Shown here piece by piece: positions 26,094 to 34,837 of a DNA stretch of 64,000 nt; within the stretch, counting starts at the first letter, position 1; every line of letters starts with the position of its first letter. The stretch is from Verrucomicrobiaceae bacterium (GTDB lineage Bacteria; Verrucomicrobiota; Verrucomicrobiia; Verrucomicrobiales; Verrucomicrobiaceae). Under the pieces are notes generated by a model. That model saw only the letters and a program-made list of their open reading frames with translations. It ran no database searches and was not told where the DNA came from. The position numbers and the translations under genes are program-made. The stretch is from the NCBI GenBank assembly GCA_015075365.1, contig JABTUN010000003.1:186001-250000 (forward strand), written 5' to 3'.

Positions 26094-27431
26094 TTAACTT
26101 TCCTTGGATGAATCAACCCGCACCCGGCCCGTCAGCAGGTCCTGCATCAGGCCTTGTTTTTGCTGGCGGAGTTTGGCGAAGACTTCTTTTTCGAGCACGA
26201 TTTGCTGGTTCATGGCACTCATAATGGACAAGCTCGTGCGCTGCTCACCTCGGGGCGGGCGGGCGATTTGTTTGCTCAAAATTCTTCCCGGTGACGTGTG
26301 GCGGACTGTCGTCCCAGTCGCTTCAACGATGATCTGTCTGCGAAGACTTTCATTGTTCAGCGCATGACACAGGTAATTCCATTCCCAGCCAGTCTTGTTC
26401 TTCAAATTCACTCGACCCACCCGCTGGTTGTGCAGCACAGGAAAGGTCGTTTCAACCAGTGCAAAGCGCCCAAGGATCAATGTTTGAGGCGAAAGGTCGG
26501 TCATCACGGTGACCATTTCGCCGTGTTCCAAAATCGTTTCCTTTGGGATTGGACCCTGGAAATACTTGGTGTTGCCCGCTGTAAAATACAGACCCCCGTC
26601 ACGATGAAAGTTGCCTGGAGTAAGTAATACCGAGCCGGGCGGCACATCTGAAAAGAACTCACCCGAGAATGCGAAACCGTGTCCGATTCCAATTTCGGTC
26701 TGAAGCGATACAATCTCCCACTCCTTCGGGAGCCAGCCGAGAGGGGTTTCGTGGTAGAGGTGGGGGGCTTCTTGGCGGGTGGGGCGGAGGTGGCCGTCGG
26801 GGGTGACGCCGCGCGTGAACAGGTCGTGCATCAGCCCCGCCTTCAACTGCTCCAGCTTCCCCACCAGCGCCTCCGTCTGCTCCATCGCCTCGTCCACCGT
26901 CGTCAGGATTTCGGCGATCCGGCGCTGTTGAGGTGGAGGTGGAATGCGTGTCCGAATAGCAAGATAGGAACCTTGCGAGATATTCTTCATGCTACCGCTG
27001 GTGCCAGTCGCGGCGCGTGAAACACCTGCGCGAAACTCTGGTGATTGGACCACAAAGCTTAGCCACTTCGTCGAGGTCTCAAGGCCACTACGGAGGACCG
27101 TCTGCCATAGTCTGTCAGGCACGAACAGGTTCGGAAAATCTCCTCCCACATAGGCAGTCTCACCGACGAGATCGAACGTGTTCATTCGGCTAATGAGAAC
27201 CGAATCGGCTCGCGGGTTCAGTGCCGCTCGGACTACTTCACTGGCTACGATTACCTTGTTTTGGCTTGGATCGAACTTACCGCCATTGACACAACTGGTT
27301 TTGAGAATGCCGAACTCATCTGGCGCACAGGGTTTATCCTCGGAGTTGACGCTGACACCAGATTCCAGTCTCTCAACCAAGGTCGAAAGCGGTTCATCCT
27401 TCCAGCCTTGTGGCAAAGGGAGGTTACTCAT
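26094..27431 (-). CDS. hsdS: Type I restriction-modification specificity subunit (HsdS)
   Basis: The DNA-recognition subunit of the type I complex. The 445 residues hold two target-recognition domains (about 1-160 and 225-400), each followed by a conserved helical spacer: [20 protein letters not shown] and [18 protein letters not shown], and at the C-terminus [20 protein letters not shown]. The two different domains imply a bipartite asymmetric target that cannot be predicted by eye. It overlaps hsdM by 8 bases, so M and S are coupled, and is followed after 20 bases by the KAP fusion gene rather than hsdR. Confidence 0.94.
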   Translation of the reverse strand: MSNLPLPQGWKDEPLSTLVERLESGVSVNSEDKPCAPDEFGILKTSCVNGGKFDPSQNKVIVASEVVRAALNPRADSVLISRMNTFDLVGETAYVGGDFPNLFVPDRLWQTVLRSGLETSTKWLSFVVQSPEFRAGVSRAATGTSGSMKNISQGSYLAIRTRIPPPPQQRRIAEILTTVDEAMEQTEALVGKLEQLKAGLMHDLFTRGVTPDGHLRPTRQEAPHLYHETPLGWLPKEWEIVSLQTEIGIGHGFAFSGEFFSDVPPGSVLLTPGNFHRDGGLYFTAGNTKYFQGPIPKETILEHGEMVTVMTDLSPQTLILGRFALVETTFPVLHNQRVGRVNLKNKTGWEWNYLCHALNNESLRRQIIVEATGTTVRHTSPGRILSKQIARPPRGEQRTSLSIMSAMNQQIVLEKEVFAKLRQQKQGLMQDLLTGRVRVDSSKES

Positions 27432-29940
27432 ACCCCAGCTCCTCCAAGAACGTCTTCAGCTTCGCCGCTGCGGTGTCGCGTTTGGCTTCGATGGCCTTGG
27501 CGGTGACGGCGTATTTGGCGTGCAGGTTTTCCAGGGCGGCGAGGCAGGCGCGCTGGTCGGCGCGGAGGTAGCTCTCATACGTTTCGAGGAGGATGCGGTG
27601 CAGGCGGTCGAGGATGACGCGCTTGGCCTCGTCGGTGTCGATCTTGGCACGGGCGGCGGTGACGAGTTCCTCCTGCTTCTTCTCTGTGGCTCGGAGCTGG
27701 GCTTTCAGATCGCGGACTTCATCCTCCAAGGCCTTGTGCTTGAGCAGGCGCTTCTCGATCTCGGTGGCCTCGGCGGTGTAGCTGTTCCAGTCGCCCTTGC
27801 GGCCTTCCTTTTTCGCCAGCTTGGCCTGGGCGTTGAGTTCCTTCAGCTCGGCCTTGAGGCGCTTCACCTCGTCGCCGGGGAGCACGCCGGTGTCGTCGCT
27901 GTCTTCGTAGTCCTCCTCATCCGCAGCGGCGAAGAGGGCGGCCAGCTCGGCCAGGCGCAGGCGGTTCTTCTCCATCTCGGCCAGTACCTCGGGGAACTGG
28001 CTTTGCAGGATGTCGTCGTCCGGGATGAGTTCCGGTCCCCAGCCGGAGAAGGCGATGGATTTGAACTCGGGCTTGAAGAACTCGAAGTAACGGGCCAGCG
28101 CGCCGCGAATCTGGTGTGGCGTGAGCAGGGAAAAAGTGGTTGCGGCTTCAGCCGCATCAGAAGCAGCACTTCGGCTAAAGCCGAAGCCACTTTCTACGAT
28201 GCTGCTGAAGAGCAGGCGGCGGAGTTCATAGACGTTGCCCTTGTTTCCATCCACGGGCGCGAGGGCCTCGACATGCGGGAGGTTTTGGCCCCACCAGGTC
28301 TCCAGCGTGCTGCGGAAGGCGGCGTGCGCGGTGGCGATGCCGGGATCGCTTTTCACCAGATCGGCCAGGGCGCGCTTGTCGGCGACGGCGGGGGTGAAAT
28401 CGGCATAGCGGGCATCGGACGGGCGTGGAGCGAAGACACGCTCCCGCAGTCCGGCGTAGTTCGCCCAGTAGCGGCCGAGGGCCTCGACCTCCGCGACGGG
28501 CACGCCGCCATGCAGATGAGCACGGACATCGTGCGGCTCGGGCGGTGGTGCATTGTCCACATAGCGGCGGATGTTGCAGTTCCAGTCCTCGGCCTCGATC
28601 TCGCTGACGGGCACGAGGCGGGCGTAGCCCTCCACGTCCTGTCGCTGGCGATAGACGTGGACGATTTTGCCGATGTCCTCGGGGCGGAGGAAGTTCTGCG
28701 CCTTGCCCTCGCGGTATTCGCGGTCGGCATTGATGAAGAAGACGTGTTTCCGGTCCGCCGCGCCTTTCTTGTTCACCACGAGGATGCAGGCGGGGATGCC
28801 GGTGCCGTAGAACAGCCCGGCGGGCAGGCCGATGACGGCCTCCAGCCAGCCACGCTCGATGAAGTGCTTCCGCGCCTCCTTTTCCTCGCCACCCCGGAAG
28901 AGCACGCCATGCGGCATGACGGTGGCCATTTTCCCGTCTGCCTTCAGCACGGCGATCATGTGCTGCACGAACATGAGGTCGGCCTTTTTCCCCTTTTCCG
29001 GCAGCCAGACGGCGAAGCGGCCGGGATACTCGATGTCTTTCTTGATGTAGTTCTGCGAGAAGGGCGGGTTCGCTGCCACGCGGTCGAAGCGCTTCAACTC
29101 GCCGCCCTCGGCCTTGTGCTGCGGATGGCGCAGGGTGTCCTCCTGCCGGATGTCGGCGTGCGGGATGCCATGCAGGAGCATGTTCATTTTGCAGATGGAC
29201 CAGGTGGTGCCGATGCTCTCCTGCCCGGCGAGCGCGAGGTCGCGCGGATCGCCGCCGCACTCTCGCACGTAGTCGCGGGTCTGGATCAACATGCCGCCGG
29301 AGCCGCAGGTGGGGTCATACATGCTCATGCCCGCCTCCGGGGCCAGAATCTCGATGATGACGCGCACGACCTCCGCCGGGGTGTAGAACTCGCCCGCTTT
29401 CTTGCCTGCGGAGTCGGCGAAGAACTTGATCAGGTATTCATAAGCCGCGCCGAGGAGGTCCGGGAACTCGAAGTTCTCATCCCGCAAAGGGATCTTCTCG
29501 AAGTTCTGCACGAAGTTCGAGAGCGTGTCATCGTCGAGCGTGCGCTGGCCGATCTTGCGGTTGAAGTTGATGTGCTTCAGCACGTCCTCCAGCGTGTCCA
29601 CATTGGCATCCTCGATGGCTTCGAGGGCTTTGTTCAAAGCGGTGCCGACATTGGTCTTCAGATGGCGGACATGCGACCACCGCGCCTCCGGTGGGACGAA
29701 GAAGGTGTATTTGTCGGGATTGGCGAGCTGGGCCTGGATGATCTCCGGCTTCAAGCCGCGCTCCTGGAGTTCCTTCGCCAGCTTTTCCTGCTCTTGGTCG
29801 AAGAGATCGCTCAGGCGCTTCAGGAACAGCATGCCGAAGATGTATTCCTTATACTCCGAGGCATCCATGTTCCCCCGGAGGTCATCGCAGGCGCGGAAGA
29901 GGAGGCTGGAAAGCTGGGAGAGGGTGAGCTTGGCGGGCAT
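27424..29940 (-). CDS. hsdM: Type I restriction-modification methyltransferase (HsdM), long form
   Basis: The N6-adenine methyltransferase subunit. I start at the ATG at 29940 ([20 protein letters not shown]), the usual HsdM opening, not at an upstream codon at 30021. HsdM_N is at 1-140, AdoMet motif I in [14 protein letters not shown] and catalytic motif IV in [11 protein letters not shown]. It is 838 residues, much longer than the ~500 of classic HsdM; the extra C-terminus (about 470-838) includes an acidic segment and a long coiled coil ([20 protein letters not shown]). A palindromic repeat has inserted in frame at 28133-28193. The AdoMet it needs could come from the metK gene upstream in the island. 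Confidence 0.94.
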   Translation of the reverse strand: MPAKLTLSQLSSLLFRACDDLRGNMDASEYKEYIFGMLFLKRLSDLFDQEQEKLAKELQERGLKPEIIQAQLANPDKYTFFVPPEARWSHVRHLKTNVGTALNKALEAIEDANVDTLEDVLKHINFNRKIGQRTLDDDTLSNFVQNFEKIPLRDENFEFPDLLGAAYEYLIKFFADSAGKKAGEFYTPAEVVRVIIEILAPEAGMSMYDPTCGSGGMLIQTRDYVRECGGDPRDLALAGQESIGTTWSICKMNMLLHGIPHADIRQEDTLRHPQHKAEGGELKRFDRVAANPPFSQNYIKKDIEYPGRFAVWLPEKGKKADLMFVQHMIAVLKADGKMATVMPHGVLFRGGEEKEARKHFIERGWLEAVIGLPAGLFYGTGIPACILVVNKKGAADRKHVFFINADREYREGKAQNFLRPEDIGKIVHVYRQRQDVEGYARLVPVSEIEAEDWNCNIRRYVDNAPPPEPHDVRAHLHGGVPVAEVEALGRYWANYAGLRERVFAPRPSDARYADFTPAVADKRALADLVKSDPGIATAHAAFRSTLETWWGQNLPHVEALAPVDGNKGNVYELRRLLFSSIVESGFGFSRSAASDAAEAATTFSLLTPHQIRGALARYFEFFKPEFKSIAFSGWGPELIPDDDILQSQFPEVLAEMEKNRLRLAELAALFAAADEEDYEDSDDTGVLPGDEVKRLKAELKELNAQAKLAKKEGRKGDWNSYTAEATEIEKRLLKHKALEDEVRDLKAQLRATEKKQEELVTAARAKIDTDEAKRVILDRLHRILLETYESYLRADQRACLAALENLHAKYAVTAKAIEAKRDTAAAKLKTFLEELGYE
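28133..28193. repeat. 61-bp palindromic repeat inserted in frame within hsdM
   Basis: The element begins AAAGTGG and ends CCACTTT, with two internal hairpins, GCGGCTTCAGCCGC and CTTCGGCTAAAGCCGAAG. It encodes a low-complexity [16 protein letters not shown] stretch in the HsdM C-terminal extension. Such palindromes are normally intergenic REP-like elements. Confidence 0.7.
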
Positions 29941-30493
29941 GTGAGGTTGCCATTCAAGAGTGCGCCCCATGGTTTCGCAATGTCGAAGTGGCAGGAGACT
30001 GGTCCAATCCCCCCCTGACAATGGGATGCGCCTCCTGAGTCAGTCGGGTTTGGGGGCCGATCAGGTGGGCGATTTCCCGAAGACAAGGATGTAAAGCACC
30101 TTTGCAGGCGTCACGAGAGTCCTTGGCTCTGCCGTTGGGGCTGGTTGGGCCGGTCGAGTGCTTCCAGGACGACCAGGCATGGATGTGCCCGGCCTGCTAG
30201 CGGCTGGCATCTTGAGCGCTGCGTAAGTTTCCAATGTGCGTGCGCATTACGACTGTGCCCGGAACGCGAGGCACATCAGGCCCTCAAACTCCGGCGAGTT
30301 CATGTGTCAGAGGCTGGCCACATACAGTCCCGAGAGCCCCCTGTGATGAAGAACCACGAGCGGCGCTTGCAAACTTCCACCGGAGATCCACCGCGAATCC
30401 ACCAGTTTTCGCGGCATCCGCGCTCAAGATCCCAGCATGACCAGGGCACTCGCCGTCTGCATCCTGGAGGCACTTTGGGTCCACACTGCACTC
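29941..30493. other. Intergenic spacer upstream of hsdM, no gene seen
   Basis: About 550 bases between hsdM and the unknown membrane gene. The open frames here have no recognisable domain and no consistent coding pattern. It should contain the hsdM promoter and the 3' end of the metK operon; I see no clear terminator. Confidence 0.5.
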
Positions 30494-31291
30494 TCAGTGC
30501 CACCTTCGAAATTTCTGTAGTTCGTCCTCGGCCAAACTGATCCAAAAACCATTTCCATGCACAGTCTCTACTCTGGCCTCGTTCATGTCTTCCTTCGGAA
30601 ACAACTGCTCTTCTTGCCACCGGATCTTGATGCGATTGCCTCTTCCAATAGAAAAGGATTTGAAGATGATCTCAGGTGATCTGTCCCAGAAGATTTCGCG
30701 ATTAATGATCTCAACGGACGCTTCGCCTTGCAGGTATTCACCTCGATAAGATTCAAGGTCACGCCTGACGACAACTTTAACGGTTGTCTGATACCGATTG
30801 CGTTCGAGCCAGTGACCCGGTTCTGGGCGGCCGCGATGTTCGGTGTATGCCGTGCGAGCGAGGCCTGTCAGTCCATAAAAGCACCATATCCACATGATGC
30901 TGATAAACCAAAACCCTCCCCCCATGGATGTCTCGTTCGAATTGTGAATCTCATGTTGGAATCCACGAAACAACAATATGACACTCATGATCAATAAGAC
31001 CCCAACATGGGCAATCCAAATCCATGAGGTCACTTCTGATCCGAGAACCATGAAATCGCGCGATGCAAAAAGCAAGGGCGCTTGAAAAATGAGGCCGAGC
31101 GCGGTGTCGCACGGCTCCTGGAGCACCTTGAAATCATTGAAGATTCGATAACAGATGAAGATCGAGGCAAGGCACACGGGCGCAACCACGAGAGGGTCTG
31201 CGACCAACTCTGAGTTGATCAAGCACAGTCGCAGGAAGATCAAGCCTCCCAGCAACATCCATGGGCTGAAGATCAATGCCAGATTGCGCAT
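30494..31291 (-). CDS. Unknown membrane protein
   Basis: A 265-residue protein I do not recognise. The first 150 residues contain four or five hydrophobic segments (LIFSPWMLLGGLIFLRLCLI, VVAPVCLASIFICYRIF, IWIAHVGVLLIMSVILLFRG, FWFISIMWIWCFYGLTGLA) and the last 110 are soluble and mixed beta (ESYRGEYLQGEASVEIINRE, SIGRGNRIKIRWQEEQLF). It starts 24 bases downstream of the unknown 164-residue gene, so the two are probably co-transcribed with metK. A membrane-anchored sensor or immunity protein is possible, without direct evidence. Confidence 0.6.
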   Translation of the reverse strand: MRNLALIFSPWMLLGGLIFLRLCLINSELVADPLVVAPVCLASIFICYRIFNDFKVLQEPCDTALGLIFQAPLLFASRDFMVLGSEVTSWIWIAHVGVLLIMSVILLFRGFQHEIHNSNETSMGGGFWFISIMWIWCFYGLTGLARTAYTEHRGRPEPGHWLERNRYQTTVKVVVRRDLESYRGEYLQGEASVEIINREIFWDRSPEIIFKSFSIGRGNRIKIRWQEEQLFPKEDMNEARVETVHGNGFWISLAEDELQKFRRWH

Positions 31292-31315
31292 AACATGAAC
31301 AAAAAAGCATGGGTG

Positions 31316-31810
31316 TCAGCCAGGGTCTAATTCCGGACCCGTATCCGCGTCCTCCTGTCCAAATAGAAGTCGGGCTCCTTTGACCCAGATCTCCATTTCC
31401 TCCTCCGACAAGCCGAGTTCATCAACAGAAGCCGGCGGCCATTTTGAAGATGCCGGGTTGACGACATGAGAAGCGGTCCAGACCGGTTCGTCCGGTGAAG
31501 AGTCCGCCGCTGGAACGGGGATACTCTCCTCGGAGGCATTCAAATAATAGATGCCACCTGAGACATCCTCGATCCATAATGTGTTGTCCCCTTCGATGTC
31601 GAAGTGACTCCGAAAGCCGCTGGCATCCATCAGTGTGGCAAATTCGCAGATGTAATGGTTAAACCCTCCCCCATCAAAGTTCTCGAAAAGCTTGATGTGG
31701 ACCTTGTTCTCCCTGCCCCAGGCCAGGGCCGCATCGGGACTGCCACGATAGCGCACGTTGAAACTGCCGGGTTTCACATCAGGTCGTGTGGTGTTGGTTG
31801 AATCGTGCAT
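31316..31810 (-). CDS. Hypothetical acidic soluble protein
   Basis: A 164-residue acidic protein without signal peptide or membrane segment. The N-terminal half looks like an alpha-beta fold (SFNVRYRGSPDAALAWGREN, VHIKLFENFDGGG, FATLMDASGFRSHFDIEGDN), and the C-terminus is a short helical, acidic tail (LGLSEEEMEIWVKGARLLFG). No family is recognised. It begins 17 bases after the metK stop and so is likely the third gene of the unit that starts at 33179. Confidence 0.6.
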   Translation of the reverse strand: MHDSTNTTRPDVKPGSFNVRYRGSPDAALAWGRENKVHIKLFENFDGGGFNHYICEFATLMDASGFRSHFDIEGDNTLWIEDVSGGIYYLNASEESIPVPAADSSPDEPVWTASHVVNPASSKWPPASVDELGLSEEEMEIWVKGARLLFGQEDADTGPELDPG

Positions 31811-31827
31811 GTTTCAAAATGGTTTGG

Positions 31828-32934
31828 TTAAGCCTCCCAAGGCAACCCCGTTTTGCCAAAGTGCCCATAATTGGTTGTCTGGCCGAAAATCGGCTGGCGC
31901 AGGTTCAACGATTCCAAAATGGCTTCGGGTCGGAAATCAAACCCGCGCAAGAAGCGGGCTGCGAGGGCCTCGTCTCCCGTGCCCTGTGTGTCCACGGAGA
32001 TCGACACCGGCCGTGCCACGCCGATGGCGTATGCCACCTGCACCTCGCATCGGCTTGCCAATCCTTCCTTCACCACCTGTTTTGCGGCGTGGCGGGCAAA
32101 GTAGGCACCGCTGCGGTCCACCTTTGTGCCGTCCTTGCCACTGAAGGCTCCGCCACCATGCCGGGCAAAGCCACCGTAGCTGTCCACAATGATTTTTCGC
32201 CCGGTAACCCCGCAGTCCCCCTCAGGCCCGCCTATCGTAAAACTGCCCGAAGGGTTCACGTGTAGCGTGATGTCGTCGTGAGCCCACTGCAGGAGGCAGT
32301 CGGGGATCAGCACAGCCCTCACATAATTCAGGATGGTCGATTGATCGGTGTTCAACGCATGCTGTGTGGAGACCACCACGGCTTTCACTTCCTTGGGCTC
32401 GCCATTCTCATAGGCAACAGTCACTTGAGTCTTCGCATCTGGCCGCGCCCAGGGAATCCTGCCTGTTTTGCGGTCCTGGGCAAGCTGGCGGGAAAGGCGA
32501 TGCGCCAGTGTGATTGGCAACGGCATTGCCTCAGCAGTCTCCGTGCTCGCGTAGCCGAACATCAATCCTTGATCACCCGCGCCCAGTTCGTTCCCCTCGA
32601 CGACGGCCCGAGCGATCTGGCAGCTTTGAGCGCCCAGCAAGTTCTGAATCCGCAGTCCATCGGCGTGGAAGCGTTCGGCCGGATCAACATAGCCAATCGA
32701 CCGCACACATTCACGCACGATACGATCCAGTTCATCTTCTGAGAGCGGCCCTTCATGGCTGCCAATCTCACCTGCAAGGATCACATGCTGGTCTTTACAG
32801 AGCACCTCGCATGCGACGCGGGCATGGGGATCACGCCTCAGGCTCGCGTCCAGGATGGCGTCAGCAATGGTGTCACACACCTTGTCTGGATGTCCCTCTG
32901 TGACGGACTCTGAAGTAAACAACCCGGTCTTCAT
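31828..32934 (-). CDS. metK: S-adenosylmethionine synthetase (island-borne MetK)
   Basis: Makes AdoMet from methionine and ATP. From the ATG at 32934 the protein has 368 residues with the family blocks FTSESVTEGHPDKVCDTIAD, ELGAGDQGLMFGYASTET, the ATP-binding GGGAFSGKDGTKVDRSGAY and SISVDTQGTGD. The usual GEITT segment reads GEIGS. The start is fixed by a strong AAGGAGG Shine-Dalgarno sequence 7 bases upstream, rare in this window, and by an ATGA overlap with the small gene before it. It is odd to find metK as island cargo; the host should have its own. The nearest AdoMet user in the island is HsdM. Confidence 0.93.
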   Translation of the reverse strand: MKTGLFTSESVTEGHPDKVCDTIADAILDASLRRDPHARVACEVLCKDQHVILAGEIGSHEGPLSEDELDRIVRECVRSIGYVDPAERFHADGLRIQNLLGAQSCQIARAVVEGNELGAGDQGLMFGYASTETAEAMPLPITLAHRLSRQLAQDRKTGRIPWARPDAKTQVTVAYENGEPKEVKAVVVSTQHALNTDQSTILNYVRAVLIPDCLLQWAHDDITLHVNPSGSFTIGGPEGDCGVTGRKIIVDSYGGFARHGGGAFSGKDGTKVDRSGAYFARHAAKQVVKEGLASRCEVQVAYAIGVARPVSISVDTQGTGDEALAARFLRGFDFRPEAILESLNLRQPIFGQTTNYGHFGKTGLPWEA

Positions 32935-33179
32935 ACCCCCCTCCTTTCCGGCGTGGAAATGGCCGCCTTTTGCAGACGCGACAGCAAGGCATCTCGCCGC
33001 CGGCGCGCCTGGACGAGGTCTCCAGTGCGCAGGGAACGGCGGACCCGCTGTTTGGTTCCGCTTGGGCAGTGGAGTGTGAAATGACACCACCAGGTGCCGT
33101 TGTTGTTCCACAAGTGATGGTCATCGTTGTGCGCACTCTGGCGCAGCGATAGATGAAATGATCGGCGAAGCAGGCTCAT
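32931..33179 (-). CDS. Small integrase-arm-like DNA-binding protein, coupled to metK
   Basis: 82 residues from the ATG at 33179, with a central NNNGTWWCHFTLHCPSGTKQ followed by RVRRSLRTGDLVQARRRRD. This resembles the N-terminal arm-binding beta-sheet domain of tyrosine integrases, but no core-binding or catalytic domain follows. Its TGA overlaps the metK ATG (ATGA), which argues that it is translated and not random. It is either a remnant of an integrase whose rest was replaced by metK, or a stand-alone DNA-binding protein. The family match is by eye. Confidence 0.5.
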   Translation of the reverse strand: MSLLRRSFHLSLRQSAHNDDHHLWNNNGTWWCHFTLHCPSGTKQRVRRSLRTGDLVQARRRRDALLSRLQKAAISTPERRGV

Positions 33180-33533
33180 GATTTTCTAGATGCTGGTGTT
33201 TGGAATCATGCACCAGGAACGAGCCGCCGCTGTCACCCCACCCTCCGCACTTGCATGCCAAAGGTGGATTCACAGGAGAGACTATTTTGATTCAGGCTTT
33301 TGACGGCCCGCACATCGGACTCGGGTCGAAACCCTCCTCCTCGGCACCTTTGCGATCTCTCAACGCCAGGTTGCCTGAGCGTCGTTGCCGACGGCTCAAT
33401 CCTGATGCTGACGATGGGATGATTGTTCACCAATGCCTCCATGACAAATGGCAAATGTGTCATAAACGCATCTGCACAGCATATGACACACCCGGTCCTT
33501 GTTCCGGCTCGCTCGGTGCTCCAGCATCCCGTC
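33180..33533. other. Divergent spacer between metK unit and superoxide dismutase
   Basis: About 350 bases between divergent genes. It must hold both promoters. No SAM riboswitch or other conserved RNA structure is evident by eye, and the short frames inside have no support. Confidence 0.45.
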
Positions 33534-34496
33534 ATGAAACGTCGCCGACTCCTCGCATGCGGACCAGCCGTGCTTGCCGCAGCAACCATCCTGCCTCAAA
33601 ACATGCATGCCTCACTTTCAGCGATTGGCATCTCACAGCCCCCTCTTCCATACGCTTTTGACGCGTTGGAGCCCTTTATCAGTGCATCGCTGCTAAAGCG
33701 TCACCACCTCGTCCACCATCAGACACACGTTGCAGAGATGGATTCACCGCTCATGCCACGTCAGGACCTCATTGAATCCCTCGCATTACGCCTGCATTGG
33801 ATCAACATGCGGCTCATGAATCTGCGCACTGCCACGCAACACAGCGGCGGTGCGCGCATGCTGGCAGCACGACTCTGCATGATTCGCGATCTCGTCAGAA
33901 AGCATGGCGGCGGGCACGTCAATCACAGCCTCTTCTGGCGTTGGCTGGCATCTCCGGGCTCATCTCCAAGAACTCCTGCAGGAGACCTCGCCAATGCCTT
34001 CGAGGCCAGCTTCGGTGGCTTCTCCGGGTTCCAGTCCCGCTTCACTAGCGCAGCGCTGTCCGTCGAGGGAAACGGCTGGGCTTGGCTCGTGCTGAGGAAA
34101 GATCACAGCCCTGCCATAATGACCACCAGGACCGAAGACAATCCTATGATGAGATCTGTTGTGCCTGATGAGCAGTTGGGCATCCCCATTCTTGGCATCG
34201 ACATGGCTTTTCACGCTTACAAGCACCAGTATCAGGACGACTGTCAAGCTTACGTCAAGGCATGGTGGCAGGTGGTGAATTGGAATCAGGTCATGATCGA
34301 CTATCATTCTTTTGCCAGTTACTCACATCTTCTGCAGCCTCCACTCCATGACCCGCTGTGGGGAGGAGCGCTTTCCCAAGATGCCGAGTGTAAAAGCGGC
34401 ACGATGCTGGGAAAGCACGCGGCCAAAGGTATTGACGAGTCGCAAAGCAGACCTGGGCTTCAGCGCCCTCGCCAGCGCTGCGTCCAACGGCAGTAA
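33534..34496 (+). CDS. Divergent exported Fe/Mn superoxide dismutase
   Basis: About 320 residues from the ATG at 33534. The leader MKRRRLLACGPAVLAAATIL suggests export. The SOD fold is plain: PYAFDALEPFIS, the metal histidine in KRHHLVHHQTHV, GGHVNHSLFW and GWAWLVLRKD, then GIDMAFHAYKHQ and WWQVVNWNQV. All four metal ligands (H26, H81, D167 and H171, E. coli MnSOD numbering) are present. Second-shell residues differ: Tyr34 is His, Trp169 is Ala and the interface Glu170 is Phe. A C-terminal 45-residue basic tail is extra. It may dismutate superoxide with altered kinetics or have lost activity. It overlaps the opposite-strand gene at 34460. Confidence 0.8.
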   Translation: MKRRRLLACGPAVLAAATILPQNMHASLSAIGISQPPLPYAFDALEPFISASLLKRHHLVHHQTHVAEMDSPLMPRQDLIESLALRLHWINMRLMNLRTATQHSGGARMLAARLCMIRDLVRKHGGGHVNHSLFWRWLASPGSSPRTPAGDLANAFEASFGGFSGFQSRFTSAALSVEGNGWAWLVLRKDHSPAIMTTRTEDNPMMRSVVPDEQLGIPILGIDMAFHAYKHQYQDDCQAYVKAWWQVVNWNQVMIDYHSFASYSHLLQPPLHDPLWGGALSQDAECKSGTMLGKHAAKGIDESQSRPGLQRPRQRCVQRQ

Positions 34497-34837
34497 AGAA
34501 AGAGTGCCTGCCGGGTAAGCCACGACGTTCGACCGGTTCGATTGAACCGCGCCGCGTCCCATTGAACCCACGCTATTCCTCCGCCTACGACAGCCGTCAC
34601 CCACCGTGTAGCCACACCGTCCGTAAGCCATGCATAGCTGTAAGTCACTGCCACGATGAACGTCCAAACAAGCGCCACCACCATCAATCCGCCCTTGAAC
34701 CCAAACCGATCAAAGCATTTCCTGGCAAATGGATTGCTCTCCCCATTCATCCCGACGTGCTGAATCGTCGTCAAGAAATCGGCCGCCTTGCTGAACAGCA
34801 GCGCGAACAGTGACAGGATCAGCGCGATGAAACTCAT
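34460..34837 (-). CDS. Small membrane protein (DUF5658-like)
   Basis: 125 residues with three hydrophobic segments (FIALILSLFALLFSKAADFL, GGLMVVALVWTFIVAVTYSY, WVTAVVGGGIAWVQW). The pattern DFLTTIQHVGMNGESNPFAR recalls DUF5658 proteins, which share D-x-x-TT and E-x-NP motifs. The C-terminus overlaps the end of the superoxide dismutase gene by 37 bases on the other strand. Function unknown. Confidence 0.55.
   Translation of the reverse strand: MSFIALILSLFALLFSKAADFLTTIQHVGMNGESNPFARKCFDRFGFKGGLMVVALVWTFIVAVTYSYAWLTDGVATRWVTAVVGGGIAWVQWDAARFNRTGRTSWLTRQALFLYCRWTQRWRGR

Noticed and set aside
27178-30018. Long plus-strand frame of 946 codons
   Set aside because: It is the antisense shadow of hsdM, whose motifs (PTCGSGG, NPPF) are unmistakable; high GC keeps the opposite frame open.
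32935-33533. SAM riboswitch upstream of island metK
   Set aside because: The 5' region is occupied by an overlapping small gene, and no k-turn or SAM-box pattern is evident.
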